The notes under the pieces were generated by a model, which saw only the letters and a list, made by a program, of their open reading frames with translations, was not told the origin of the DNA and did not search any database. Below are positions 36,902-48,833 of a stretch of DNA of 64,000 nt, in pieces (the stretch's first letter is position 1; the number at the start of each line of letters is the position of its first letter). The translations under genes and the position numbers were made by a program. Source of the stretch: Laccaria trichodermophora (lineage: Eukaryota > Basidiomycota > Agaricomycetes > Agaricales > Hydnangiaceae); NCBI GenBank assembly GCA_018417955.1, contig JACTVC010000004.1, positions 248,001 to 312,000 of the forward strand. Reading direction: 5' to 3'.

Positions 36902-38231
36902 ATGCACACCAAGTACTCTAAGCACGACATAAAGCGCTGGCATCTCGAACTCCATCCAGACGTTGTGAAAGAGTTGGCTACTAACTCATTTCCGCACCCC
37001 ATCAAACACGCTTTCCATCCCACTCATGCAAATCTGACCCACACCCACGGAGGTGAAGTAAAAACGCAGGAATGGACTTCCAGACATCATAGGAAACGCA
37101 GACACATCCAGGTGTCTCCGCGCACCAACAAAAAACGCCATGAAACAACTTTGTTGAGGAAAATAGCGCGTCTACGGAAAATTGAATACTGGAATATCAG
37201 TTGGTGGGTGGCCACGGTACGTCTTACATTCTCTCTGAAAACTTGAAAATGGACATTTAATAACTAATTGGCTCTCCAATCGTAGAGCTTCACATTAGGA
37301 AGTATCATCTGGGTCGTCAACGGCTTCGCTTCCTGGCTCCCGCTCGTCAATTCCCACTTTGGCGTATCCTTAGTAAGCACGGGCGTCACCGCCTTCATTG
37401 GTGCGACCATCTTCGAGTTTGGATCCATTTGCGGTATGTGGGAGGCTTGGAACAGGGACGATCGCGCCTCGTTTGGTTGGGCCGTCCACCATAATCATGA
37501 CGAGGAGCGCGTGGAGGTTAAGAGAGAGGATGTGGAGGTGGCTGTTGTGCAGCGGGGAGGGAACAAGCGCTGGATATGGTTTACGCTTGATAGAAGGTAT
37601 TGGCGCGAGCTTGGGTTCTTGGCGGCGTTTTGCCAGTTTTGGGGTGCGACTATCTTTTGGATTAGCGGGTACGTTACGGGCCATATCATATATGTGATGG
37701 GCTCGATTAACACCGAAACTTCTAGCTTTACCGCCCTGCCCTCCATTCAGGAAGGCCTCTTGTCCAAGAATGGCGTAAGAGACGGCGTGTTCTGGACACC
37801 ACAAGTCGTCGGAGGCTCGGGTTTCATCATCAGTTCGTAAGTTATAGCCTTCCTTTCAAACTTATCCCTCCTCACTCACCGTCATCTTACCAGCACATTC
37901 ATCATGCTCGAATCCCAACATCAATGGTACAAACCAAAACTCCGCGACTTAGGCTGGAACATTGGATGTTCGTATCCCTTCCCCCCTTTAAAATCCAATT
38001 AACCCGTCACTAACTCACGTATTCTCCTGCCTCCGTAATACTTATCTTATCATCCCAGTCTGGAACTTCATCGGCGGCATAGGGTTCACGTTATGCGGCG
38101 CACTGGGGTACGGGTCTGCGTCGAAGAGCGGCGTGTTATATCAGAGCTCGCTGTGTACCTTTTGGGCCAGCTGGGCGTTCTTGATCGGGAGCGTTCTTCA
38201 ATGGTACGAGAGTGTGAATGGTGTCCAATGA
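36902..38231 (+). CDS. Conserved fungal integral membrane protein, unknown function
   Basis: Starts MHTKYSKHDIKRWHLELHP, with a basic N-terminus up to RKIARLRKIEYWNISWWVA at the end of exon 1 (37215). After an intron the membrane part follows: SFTLGSIIWVVNGFASWLPL, VSTGVTAFIGATIFEFGSI, LGFLAAFCQFWGATIFWISG, FWTPQVVGGSGFIISS, FIMLESQHQWYKPKLRDLGW, then FWNFIGGIGFTLCGALGYGS and LCTFWASWAFLIGSVLQWYE. There are about seven membrane segments. The family is widespread in fungi without an assigned role. The gene, its 3' flank and the start of the next caspase-like gene are copied in reverse at 52.3-56.3 kb. Confidence 0.85.
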
Positions 38232-38876
38232 ATTTTGACGGGGTTGTCGAATTTTGTATTAGTGAGTCTACGAAGACTTTTTGCTACTCTGTTTCCGAAA
38301 GATGGGACAGTCGGGTTGGAAACGAGCGCAATTCTCTTTCGAGCTCACGAGAACACACAAAAATTGCACATGACCTTAACGCACCTGGTGTCCACTTGCT
38401 ATTCTTGTCTTGAACTTTTAAGTACTAGACAGTTGAGTAACCGTCGGAGATCAACCAAGCACATGCAGGATCTGATCCGGGCTTACTCGGTCAAGTAGCG
38501 CCCATAACTCGAACATTGCTTTGATTCTTTTTCTACAATCACTAGCATCTGCAAATCGATGATGTTTCTCGAAACCGCTGATGTCCTCGTTGAGAATTAC
38601 GTTGAATTGTTCTGGTACCTCTTACAGTTGAGATTTTCCTCTCTTCGTCTCTAACGAGTTTATTGAATTATCTGATTATCGATAGAGACCACCAGAAAGA
38701 GGCAAAGTAAATTGATGATTTTTTGGGGTAGTCATCACGATGCTGAATACAACTTGTTACTAGAATTCTTCCACACGTTTACTCCGCGTCTAATGCAAAG
38801 GTCCTTGCAAATTCCAGCTCGTTAAAGCCCCCAGTCAGGTGGGGGGTTTTCATTCTATTATTTCATGATCCAGCTG
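38232..38876. other. Intergenic; downstream part duplicated at 53.16-53.49 kb
   Basis: No gene. The stretch 38290-38420 is matched in reverse at 53280-53440 (GATGGGACAGT.GG.TTGGAAAC and TCGCACATGACCTTA-like blocks), showing that the duplication covers non-coding sequence as well. Confidence 0.6.
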
Positions 38877-38979
38877 ATGGAAATCACCCCAGGCGTCTCT
38901 CCAAAATCAGGTCAGGATTCTCTTTCTTGTTATTTCATAGCAATTGTAATCTAAACAAATTTTATTAAAATAAAAGCGT

Positions 38980-41177
38980 CGAGAAGCCGTCATGCCCAAC
39001 ACCGGTCGAGCCGTGCGTTCACCTTTGCTCGCAGAATTGAATCCACTAATCAGAAAATTAAATTCATAGGAACCCCACCGCTCCTCCTCTCTTTGCATTA
39101 ATCATCGGCATCAACAAGTACAGCTACTCTAAATTCACTGTTCTCAGCGGAGCAGTGAACGACGCTGACTCAGTCGGAGAATACCTAAAAGAGGACCTAT
39201 CCGTGCCTCCCCCACATATCAGGAGTTTACGCGATGAAGCCGCCACAAGAGCCGCTATAATTCAGGGATTCATGGACCTCCGAAGTAATGAGAGGATTAA
39301 ACGTGGAGACCCAATTCTTATTTTTTATGCGGGACATGGTGCGGAGACCGACGTCAACGGCAGGAAGAAGGAGGAGGAAGAGAAAATACAAATGATCGTT
39401 CCGTGCGATTACGGTGAGGGGGAGGCTGACATTGATGGAGTACCGGATCGGACTATAAATGCGTTGCTTGAGGGACCCGCTAGGGAGAAGGGAGATAATA
39501 TTGTAAGTGCCGTCATTTTCCAATTCAAATGTGAGGTGCTGACCAGTTGTATCTATACAGACCGTGGTTTTCGACTGCTGTCATTCCGGTTCTGGGACGC
39601 GCAAAGGGGCGCCTGAGGACCACACGCGTGTCAACCGATCCGCGACACTTATGAAGGATGTGCCCTCCCATCTCGACAGCGACACACTGGCAGGTGCCCG
39701 TGGCGGTCGATTGGCCAAAGGGTTCCTACAAAAAGGATTAAGGTCTCACGTCCTTATGGCCGCCTGTGGCCAAGCACAGCAAGCTGTCGATGATCGCATT
39801 CATAAACGCGGTGTTTTTACTCATGCGCTGGTTACTGCGCTGAAAACTATCGGGGCGGATCGATTGACATATACTGAGGTGCTGCAGCGCATGGAACGGC
39901 TTCCGATGTACGTTCTTTCTCAAAACCATTTCAATATCAAACTCATGAATTTTACGTTCAGGCAAGACCCGCAGTGCGAGGGGTTCCACCAGGACCGTAT
40001 ATTCTTCCATTCGAAAGCCCCTAGCGCCGGTCGAGTCTTCTACAATGCCCACCTCGACGAAAAAGGTTCTGTGATCATCGAAGCAGGGAGCGCACATGGA
40101 ATCACATCAGACGCAGAATTTGCGATTCACAGCAGCCAAGACTTCAAAGCCGACTCACTCCTCGGAACTCTCGTAGTCACTGAAGTAGAGCCTTTCTCTT
40201 GCTCTGCACGGTTTCCTCTTGGTACCGACAAAAATAATTTTCTGGAGAACGGACCAGCGTTCGCACTGGAGACCAAGGCTGGCAAGCAAGCTGATTTCCG
40301 GATCCATGTTCCTTTGTGTTTTCGATGCCATCGCACTGGAGATGAAATATATAGATCCTGAACACGGAAGAATAGTGGTTGTGGAGAAAAAACAGTATCC
40401 TGATTTAGAAGTTACCCTGGAAGACGGGCGAATTGTTTTCAACATCCTAGATCACCGCATCACGCGGTATGGTTTGACGCGCATGCCGTTTTCCGTTGCC
40501 CCCGACGCTCAGGAGGTATACCCCGTCATGCGAGCAGCAGCGCATTATTACTGGCATCTCAATCGTACGAGCACGATACCGGCTTTGGAAGGACAACTTC
40601 ATGTGAGTTTACAAGGCGAGCGTCGATATTAATTTCCGGCCCGTTCTTGGTCCCACTGGACCGAACCTCAATCTCTTTGGCGTCATTGACCTCGTCGCGG
40701 ACGGGCGTTTTAAGTACGGAATGAAGATAACCAATGATTCCCCGTTCGATCTCTATCCTTCAATATTTTTGTTTGACAACAGTGATTTTTCTATCGGTAA
40801 AAGAATTGATTTTTGCGAAGGCGAGATTTACTGAGCTGATTTTGCTGTATGAAGATCCATATTATTTGCCCCCGACCTCGGGACAACGTCTCGACGCACC
40901 ACTTCCCAAGCGAGGGGGCTCTCTCACTATTGGCTATGGTTCTGGCGGCGCTGCTCCTTTCACTTTTCAAGTTCGCGATAATCAGAATGTGGATGTGGGG
41001 TTTTTCAAGTTTTTCTTGACAACTCAGCCCGTTAGGTACAATAACGTGCCGCAACCATCTCCATTCGCTTTTAAGCGGGGTATGTTCAGATCTCGTCGTG
41101 AGACACTACCGATATTCGCTACAATGACCCTACCTGTGGTTCAAAGAAGGAGGAAACTTTCTACTATTGACCGGTGA
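38980..41177 (+). CDS. Caspase-like protein C (metacaspase-type motifs), frame damaged
   Basis: Exons give LFALIIGINKYSYSKFTVL, then SGAVNDADSVGEYLKEDL, ILIFYAGHGAE (catalytic His), intron 39505-39560, TVVFDCCHSGSGTRKG (catalytic Cys), SHVLMAACGQAQQAVDD and FTHALVTALKTIG. A 51-bp intron (39909-39959) leads into QDPQCEGFHQDRIFF. A long C-terminal region follows (GAVNDA-type agaric caspase proteins end in a DFSI, PPTSGQRLD, LTIGYGSGGAAPFTFQVRD module, seen here at 40790-40990). The frame shifts at about 40315-40330 and again at about 40600-40615, where no good intron exists, so the gene is either decaying or contains sequence errors. The first exon is uncertain. Confidence 0.7.
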
Positions 41178-41274
41178 TTATTACTACAATTCTGAATGGA
41201 GTTAACGGTTGGACGTTGAACGCTCAAGCGCTCATGCATCATGCACTATGCTTGGAATTACAGGCAGTAATTGA

Positions 41275-41607
41275 CTACAATTTGAACTTGTAAAAGAGAA
41301 CACTGGTCCGACTGAATGATCCGAAAAGTAATCCAGTGTCAACGTCCGGATCCTCCGCAAGGGCAATAAGCATTGAAAAATCAAAGGCCTCCAGAGAGTC
41401 ATCGTTTTGACCTAAAAAAGACAACCTCAGAAGATCCGGAATAGTTTCCCTCCCGTAAGTTCCTCTGATCATTTCCCGGAGTGGGGCATCTAGATATGCA
41501 AGGCAGGGAACACTTGAGCAAATCAGAACCTTGATTGGCTTCAGCTGATAATGATATCTGCCGAGCATGAGTCGAGGATGCAGAGTGTTTGCGGTAACTC
41601 GCCCCAA
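41275..41607 (-). CDS. Possible small hypothetical protein
   Basis: A single open frame of 110 residues with no recognised domain. The first codon is not an obvious start in good context, and no partner exon was found. It could be a relic of a larger agaric family gene. I list it only because it is the longest frame between caspase C and RPT6. Confidence 0.2.
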   Translation of the reverse strand: MGRVTANTLHPRLMLGRYHYQLKPIKVLICSSVPCLAYLDAPLREMIRGTYGRETIPDLLRLSFLGQNDDSLEAFDFSMLIALAEDPDVDTGLLFGSFSRTSVLFYKFKL

Positions 41608-41995
41608 ACCAATCAGCGAACGTGACGACTAGAGATCTGAGCTCGATATAAGGGTGTGAACCCTTTTATTCGGCAGCGGCTTCGTCAAGATCACAGATAT
41701 AGTCGAATGTGCCATCGGTAAAAGAAAAGCCAGATATATCAGTTTGGGGTATCGGAACGGTGGGCAGGATCTTAGGTACACCCATGAGGGTCACGTCCTT
41801 GCGATTCCAAAAAAATGGGGTGCTGGGTGGCTATGTTGCGCAATAAATTATCAACGTAAAGATCATCTTGATAGTCGTTCGTCGGCATGTCGTTGGAGGG
41901 GAAAGACGAATGGAAGTCACTGCATGGAGAAGAACGTGACCTAAACGCGCGTGACTGACGACGCGTACTCCCATTGTCTTCCAAACACTAGCATT

Positions 41996-43537
<1,542 letters not shown>

Positions 43538-44168
43538 AACGCATTTCTTATTTTCCATTTGTGTCATTTTCGAATCATTTGTTCTCATCTCTCATTGACT
43601 TCTGCGTGAAGGCCAAGTACGCTTGGACATGCATAAGTATATGGGTTTCGAACTATTGAACCCAGCGCCCTCCATTATGACCCCTCGAAGTTCTAACAGC
43701 TCCGTTACAATGGGGCGTCCGTCCGTCCGCGACACGTCGAAAGAATTTTTGGCTTCACACGTCGTCGATTGGGTCATGAAAGGCAGTTCAGAGGAAAAGT
43801 GCACACCCTTTCCGTGGCCCGTGGCTGTAGGTGGGAGAAGCTACGGACGTCAAACATTGGATCACAGGGTCTTGTGAGCGTGCAAGCGTCTTTAAGAAAA
43901 CGATTGACAACCTGCTGGTATGACTTGGGCAGTGGTACACGAAAACGATGGAAACGTCTTTATGAGCAGCATTTTTGGAGCACTTGTAGTGATACTAAGG
44001 TCTGAATCAGAGGCAACTAATTATGTAGAATTCCGAGAATGAATTCTCACAACTGATCTCCGACTAATCTCACCTCTTGTTCATCGACCACGACGACCAC
44101 CCAAATTATCAACGTCATTAGCCCTTTAAACTCTCCTAGATTTCATACTACAACACGTCATTCCACTC
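43538..44168. other. Intergenic, no gene recognised
   Basis: Overlapping short frames only. There is no splice-joined coding signal, RNA gene or transposon end that I could support. Confidence 0.35.
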
Positions 44169-47100
44169 ATGGAATCTTCCTCATTAACCGCACTGCTGCA
44201 CAACGCCGTCGCAACCACCATCTCTGGAGGTACACAGCTCATCAACGCCGGTCGTGATGTCGTTCTCCATGGCTATCCGGCCTCTTCTCCCGCAGGTATG
44301 TCAAATTTATGCCAATCTGTCAATACTATCAAATGTCTTTTTGCGTCTAGGTCTTCCGGACTTGCTTAGGCCTGTCTGCGACGGTACGCACACTCGCGGG
44401 GGTCACGTTGGCCGATGCGATCCAGGGACTCGCCTGGAGGTCATCACTCAGATCAAGCAGTGGCTTGATGACTCTGACAAGCAAGCTGCCGTCTGCTGGC
44501 TCAATGGGCCAGCTGGCTTTGGCAAGTCAGCATTAGCTCAAACCATTGCAGAGCACTATGCCACAGAGGGCCGCCTTTTAGGGAGCTTCTTCTTTCTTCG
44601 AGGCGCTGGTGAACGAAGCCACATATCTCGCCTAATTCCTACCCTTGCCCATCAGATCTCTGTTTTTGTTCCTGCTGCAAAGCCATCACTTGAGAGGGCT
44701 CTTCACGATGAGCCAGCCTTGCTTGAACCCTCTGTCTCTCTTGCACATCAATTTCAGAAGTTAATCATAGATCCAACTCATTCTACCACTTTCAAAATCC
44801 TCTCTAGTATTGAAGCCTTCTCTGGTTTTGCAAGGCAAAAGATTCTTGTTATTGATGCTCTTGACGAATGTGATGACAAGGCTGAGATGGCACACTTCAT
44901 CGATGTTTTGATCAATGTGTCTGTAAGGGACGTTATCTTCCTTTCCGAATACTTCTTACCAGCAGGGTGGAGGAACATATTCAGAAAAGATTTGATAATT
45001 CTGGCACTCAGTCAGTTTTATACCGTCTGGACTTGGCAAATTATGATGCTTGTTTGGATATCCAGGTTTATTTTGAGAAACAGTTTAACTGCATCTATGA
45101 TCAGAACTTGTGATTGATGCAGAGGATATCAAAGCCCTGGCCATCTACCAGGGATCTTGCTATACTCCTAAACATGGCTGGTAGTTCATTTGCATTTGCC
45201 ACTACATTGATTCAATTTGTTGGAGGATATTCCATACCACACAAAGCTTTGCAAAAACTACTGGAATCTGGGATCACTAGTCTGGATCCACTCTATGAAC
45301 AAGTTCTCTCCTCTGCACCTGGGACAGCAGACTTCCATCAAATTCTTGGAACAATCATCATTCTAGAGGACAACAAATCTATTACTTTCCTTGGCTCTCT
45401 CCTCCATCTTCAGAATGAAGATGTTATTTGTGAGCTCTTGCAACTACAGTCCATTATCAACATCCCTGGAAAAGATGATGAGCCTATCATGCTCTATCAC
45501 ACATCTCTCAGAGATTTTCTAACTACCAAATCACGATCAAAGCAATTTTTCATTGATCCCCCTCTGCAACACCTTCATATGGCCATACATTGTTTGAAGC
45601 ATCTTACAGAATACCCTCCAAAAGACTTTTTTGAGGGTGATGTGGCCCAGTATGCTTGCTTTAATTGGCCATGCCATATTCTTTTAGGATTTCAGAAGAA
45701 GGAATTAAATGTGGATGAAACAATCATGACCTCTTTGGTAAAAATTTACTAACTTTTCAGAGTAATTCATGGTATAATACCATGCTGAATTTTGGAGTTT
45801 CAAGGATGTTAAACTGTGTGAGAGATGGAAGGGATTTGTTTCAAGTCAGTCCTTATGATTCTCATATGATCATGACACTCTTAGCATATATAAGACATTG
45901 CAGGGGTCTGTTGTTATGAAAGAATTGACCAAGCTATTCAAACAAGTTATTGGTGTCTATCAAGTAAGTGTTTACAAATAGGAGATCTCAAATGATTTAT
46001 CAAGATCTTCCAACAGACAGTAAGTAACAGAACAATAATGCTGCTCAAAAGTTAATCTGTAAGATGAATAGGAGGTATGTGGTAATAAACAGTATCTTAA
46101 AGGTAAATATTGACCTGTTTTACAGAAAGTAAGCTAAGATATAATAAGATTGATTGCTGTTGATAAAGCACAGGAAGTAAGCACAAAACAATTACCAAGC
46201 AGAGCAAAATTTTATTCTTATTGTTGTTTTTCTTGCAGAATGTAATGTCTACAAATTGTTCAAGTTGTTATATATTCTGATAGAGGTCATTAGTTTGTGA
46301 GCAATCACTTTGCATAATATGATACACCTCATCATCAGCTGTCCATTTTCTGTAGAAAGTAAGTAATAACTGTTGATCCTGCAATGTATACAGCTAATGT
46401 GGTTATTTATAAATCTAGAGGGTAATATATAGTCTATTCATATTTCCTCTGCATGCTTATAGCAGAATATTTTAGTGGGTAAGTGATTATAAAACTTCCC
46501 AAATAATATTGATCTGACTCAATTCTCTGCCAAACCTACCATTTCTTAGGTGGTGAGTTGTTCTATTAGTGTTTATTATCTGTTCTGGCAACTCATTCCT
46601 TGCACCATTCTGGTAATCATGATGTGTTTCAAACCTATTTCAGAAAGTATGCTTTCTTGCATTTTATATTGCACACTTCTAAAACACATATTCTGGTCAA
46701 TTCTTTTAGGTGGTAAGTTAGCATTCCTTTTACTATGCACTCTTCTAGTAATGGAGACTGTGTCTGTCTTGTTTCAGGAGGTGAGTTGGCCAGGTTTCAA
46801 TGTGTGCTCTTCTGGTAACAAAGACTGTGGCCTATCTTATTTCAGAGAGTGAGTTGGCCTGGTCTTTAATGTGCTCTCTTCTGGTGACACAGACTGTGCC
46901 CAACTTGTTTCAGGAGGTGAGTTTGCCTGGTTTTTATGTGCACTCTGCTGGTGACAGAGAATGTGGCCTGTCTTGTTTCAGCCAGTGAGTTGGCTTGTTT
47001 TTTTATGTGCACTCTTCTGGTGACACGAAGGCCTGTTCTGTTTCAGTTGGTGAGTTTGCTCAGGTTTTAATGTTCACTCTTCTGGTGACACAGACTGTGG

Positions 47101-48070
47101 CTTGTCTTGTTTCAGACAGTAAGTTTGCCTGGTTTTTATTGTGCTCTCTTTTGGTAAACATCTTGATGCTTCTGTCTTTCTTAGGAGGTGAGCTGCTTTG
47201 CTTTTGGCCATGATTTTTTTTTGTCACACATCATCTCTCTCTATGTTTCTTAGCAAGTCAGTTACCTGTTTTTTGGTATATATTTCTCTGGAAAACCATT
47301 TTCAACATTTCCTTTTAGCATGTGAGTTTTCTATATTATTGTCTCTATCCATTCTACTCACCAAGTTCCTGCACTTCCTTTTTTATTTATAGAAAGTATG
47401 TCATCTCTCCTACATGTCTTGTAAGTTGTATTGATGGCTTTCATTTTTTGATCTACATGTATTCAATCATTATTCTTTATCAGATAATAAATCTCCAATC
47501 AATATCATTGAAGAGGGTTAGTTAAATTTTGACACACCATGGACCAATTTTATCACATTTCTGTGTTTCCTTTTTTTAGAATGTAGGTTATCCATCCATT
47601 TTTATTTCCAACACCCTGATATATACACATATATTGTTATTCACTCAGATTGTATGTTTTTATTCTCTGCTACCCAAAAATGCTCACATTTTGTAGCTTG
47701 TATGTCTTTCTCCAGATTATAGCACTTTCCCCTTCCAACTATTCTTTCTGATAGGAAGTATGTATTTCTTTACATCATTTAACCAGGTCACTTACCTCAC
47801 ATATATAGTGGGCAAGCCAACTCCATCTTCTATCATCTTTAAATCATTGGTGTCTAAACTTCTCTCATTTTTAGAGAGTATATTTTCTTGCTCTCACTGC
47901 ACACTCAATATTCATTATCAAAATTTATAGAAAGATATAGAGCTATCCAAATTCAATGAGGTCATTTATTTGCAAAATGTCAATTTTTGTATGTGTATTT
48001 ATCTGCTCTATATCTTCTTGTTCACCAACTCCACTCCCCTTAGTGGTTGATACACCCTCTATACCTATAA
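44169..48070 (+). CDS. NACHT-domain (NLR-type) protein whose 3' half is split into one-codon exons
   Basis: N-terminus MESSSLTALLHNAVATTISG; intron 44296-44350; then the NACHT domain: PGTRLEVITQIKQWL, Walker A LNGPAGFGKSALAQTIAE, ILVIDALDECDD (Walker B), followed by the usual FAFATTLIQFVGG block and HTSLRDFLTTKSRSKQFF. This is the agaric NWD/NLR architecture, a putative intracellular immune or incompatibility receptor with STAND ATPase. The frame is broken at about 44923 (shift), 45111 (TGA) and 45738 (shift or stop). Each break can be removed by a phase-0 intron: 44923-44984, 45066-45122 and 45711-45760. After exons at 45761-45844 and 45904-45963 come 28 exons of three bases each (see the array entry), then KDIELSKFNE (47931-47960) and WLIHPLYL with a TAA at 48068-48070. 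No ankyrin or WD repeats follow. Whether the protein is made is unknown. Confidence 0.7.
45964..47930 (+). other. Array of 28 one-codon exons separated by short introns
   Basis: From the donor at 45964 onward the sequence repeats the pattern acceptor AG, three bases, donor GT. First base of each three-base exon: 46017 ACA; 46072 GAG; 46126 AAA; 46174 GAA; 46239 AAT; 46294 TTT; 46356 AAA; 46419 AGG; 46476 TGG; 46550 GTG; 46644 AAA; 46710 GTG; 46778 GAG; 46846 AGA; 46914 GAG; 46982 CCA; 47047 TTG; 47116 ACA; 47185 GAG; 47254 CAA; 47319 CAT; 47393 AAA; 47580 AAT; 47649 ATT; 47697 CTT; 47755 GAA; 47809 TGG; 47875 AGA. Introns are 45-91 bp except one of 184 bp (47396-47579), which may hide a decayed unit near 47484. 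One donor is GC (47812). All exons around and inside the array are phase 0 and none of the 28 codons is a stop. Acceptors are pyrimidine-rich (TTTCAG, TTTTAG) and donors mostly GTGAGT, GTAAGT or GTATGT. Confidence 0.88.
46713..47253 (+). repeat. Eight near-identical ~65-bp introns inside the array
   Basis: Introns 46713-46777, 46781-46845, 46849-46913, 46917-46981, 46985-47046, 47050-47115, 47119-47184 and 47188-47253 are 62-66 bp long. They share GTGAGTT.GCCTGG at the start, CACTCTTCTGGTGACACAGA in the middle and GGC.TGTCTTGTTTCAG at the end; the first and last are the most diverged. The three-base exons between them are GAG, AGA, GAG, CCA, TTG, ACA and GAG, so the exons vary more than the introns. 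Confidence 0.85.
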
Positions 48071-48833
48071 ATCCTCAAACATCCCTATGATTGAGTCACA
48101 TATACACTGAGGAGAACAAATCTCTATGTACAGTGTCAGCTATCTCTTTAGGTGTAGATGAAGTAATGTTTTTGCTAAGAATACCACCTGTGGACTCAAT
48201 AATTTTTTTCTCATTCAAATATCCCAGCTTCTATAAAATCAATATTTTGTTGGCATCTGTTTCAAGCTCTTGAGTAGGGATGAGAGGAAGTCAGAGGTTG
48301 GTGATAGGTACCACTGGTAGATACAAGCTCTGGAATAGGTACACAATCTAGAATAGAATTGGCATAGGAGAGGCAAAGAATGAAGGAAGTCCCTAGGATC
48401 AGCCATGGAAAGCAGCTGAATGCTCAACTGCAGGTGTGTTTTCCACAAATGTTCTAGATCATTATTCCAAGGTGGCATTGACAGTCCTCGTATTGTTATA
48501 AAAGATATGTCATGTATACATTAGTTGCAGCAGAGTACCAGAATTCCTGCTTGAGAATGTTGTCTTTTTTCTTTCTTCTTAACCACCTTTTTGTAAAGCT
48601 GCAAGAAACAAAGTACTTTAACAAGTGCAGCTTTAAAATGGTGGGTTCCTATGCTGGCTGGGCTCAGGGTTTTGAGGCGGAAATTGCGCCGAGGTGCTGC
48701 TAAGTATCTTTAGGAAACCTTGTTGGCAGATATTTGGATTTCATCCCGATCGCGTGATCACCAAACAACTAATTTCAAGTCGAGTCAGCGATCATAATCT
48801 AATCTATAATTTGCTTTCTCCCCCATCCCAACC
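48071..48833. other. Intergenic, AT-rich, no gene recognised
   Basis: No splice-joined coding signal. It should include the 3' UTR of the NACHT gene and the promoter of the tRNA synthetase gene. Confidence 0.35.

Noticed and set aside
45738..45760. A 23-bp intron in the NACHT gene
   Set aside because: It is too short for a normal fungal intron. A 50-bp intron from 45711, or a one-base deletion in a run of A, is more likely.
46075..46125. A 10-base exon (46093-46102) inside the array
   Set aside because: It would require an 18-bp intron; the AAA triplet at 46126 fits the regular spacing.
46550..47525. A run of small plus-strand open frames, hydrophobic and Cys/Val/Leu-rich, that look like membrane peptides
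   Set aside because: They read through the polypyrimidine-rich introns of the one-codon exon array; the repeated AG-NNN-GT structure explains the sequence better.
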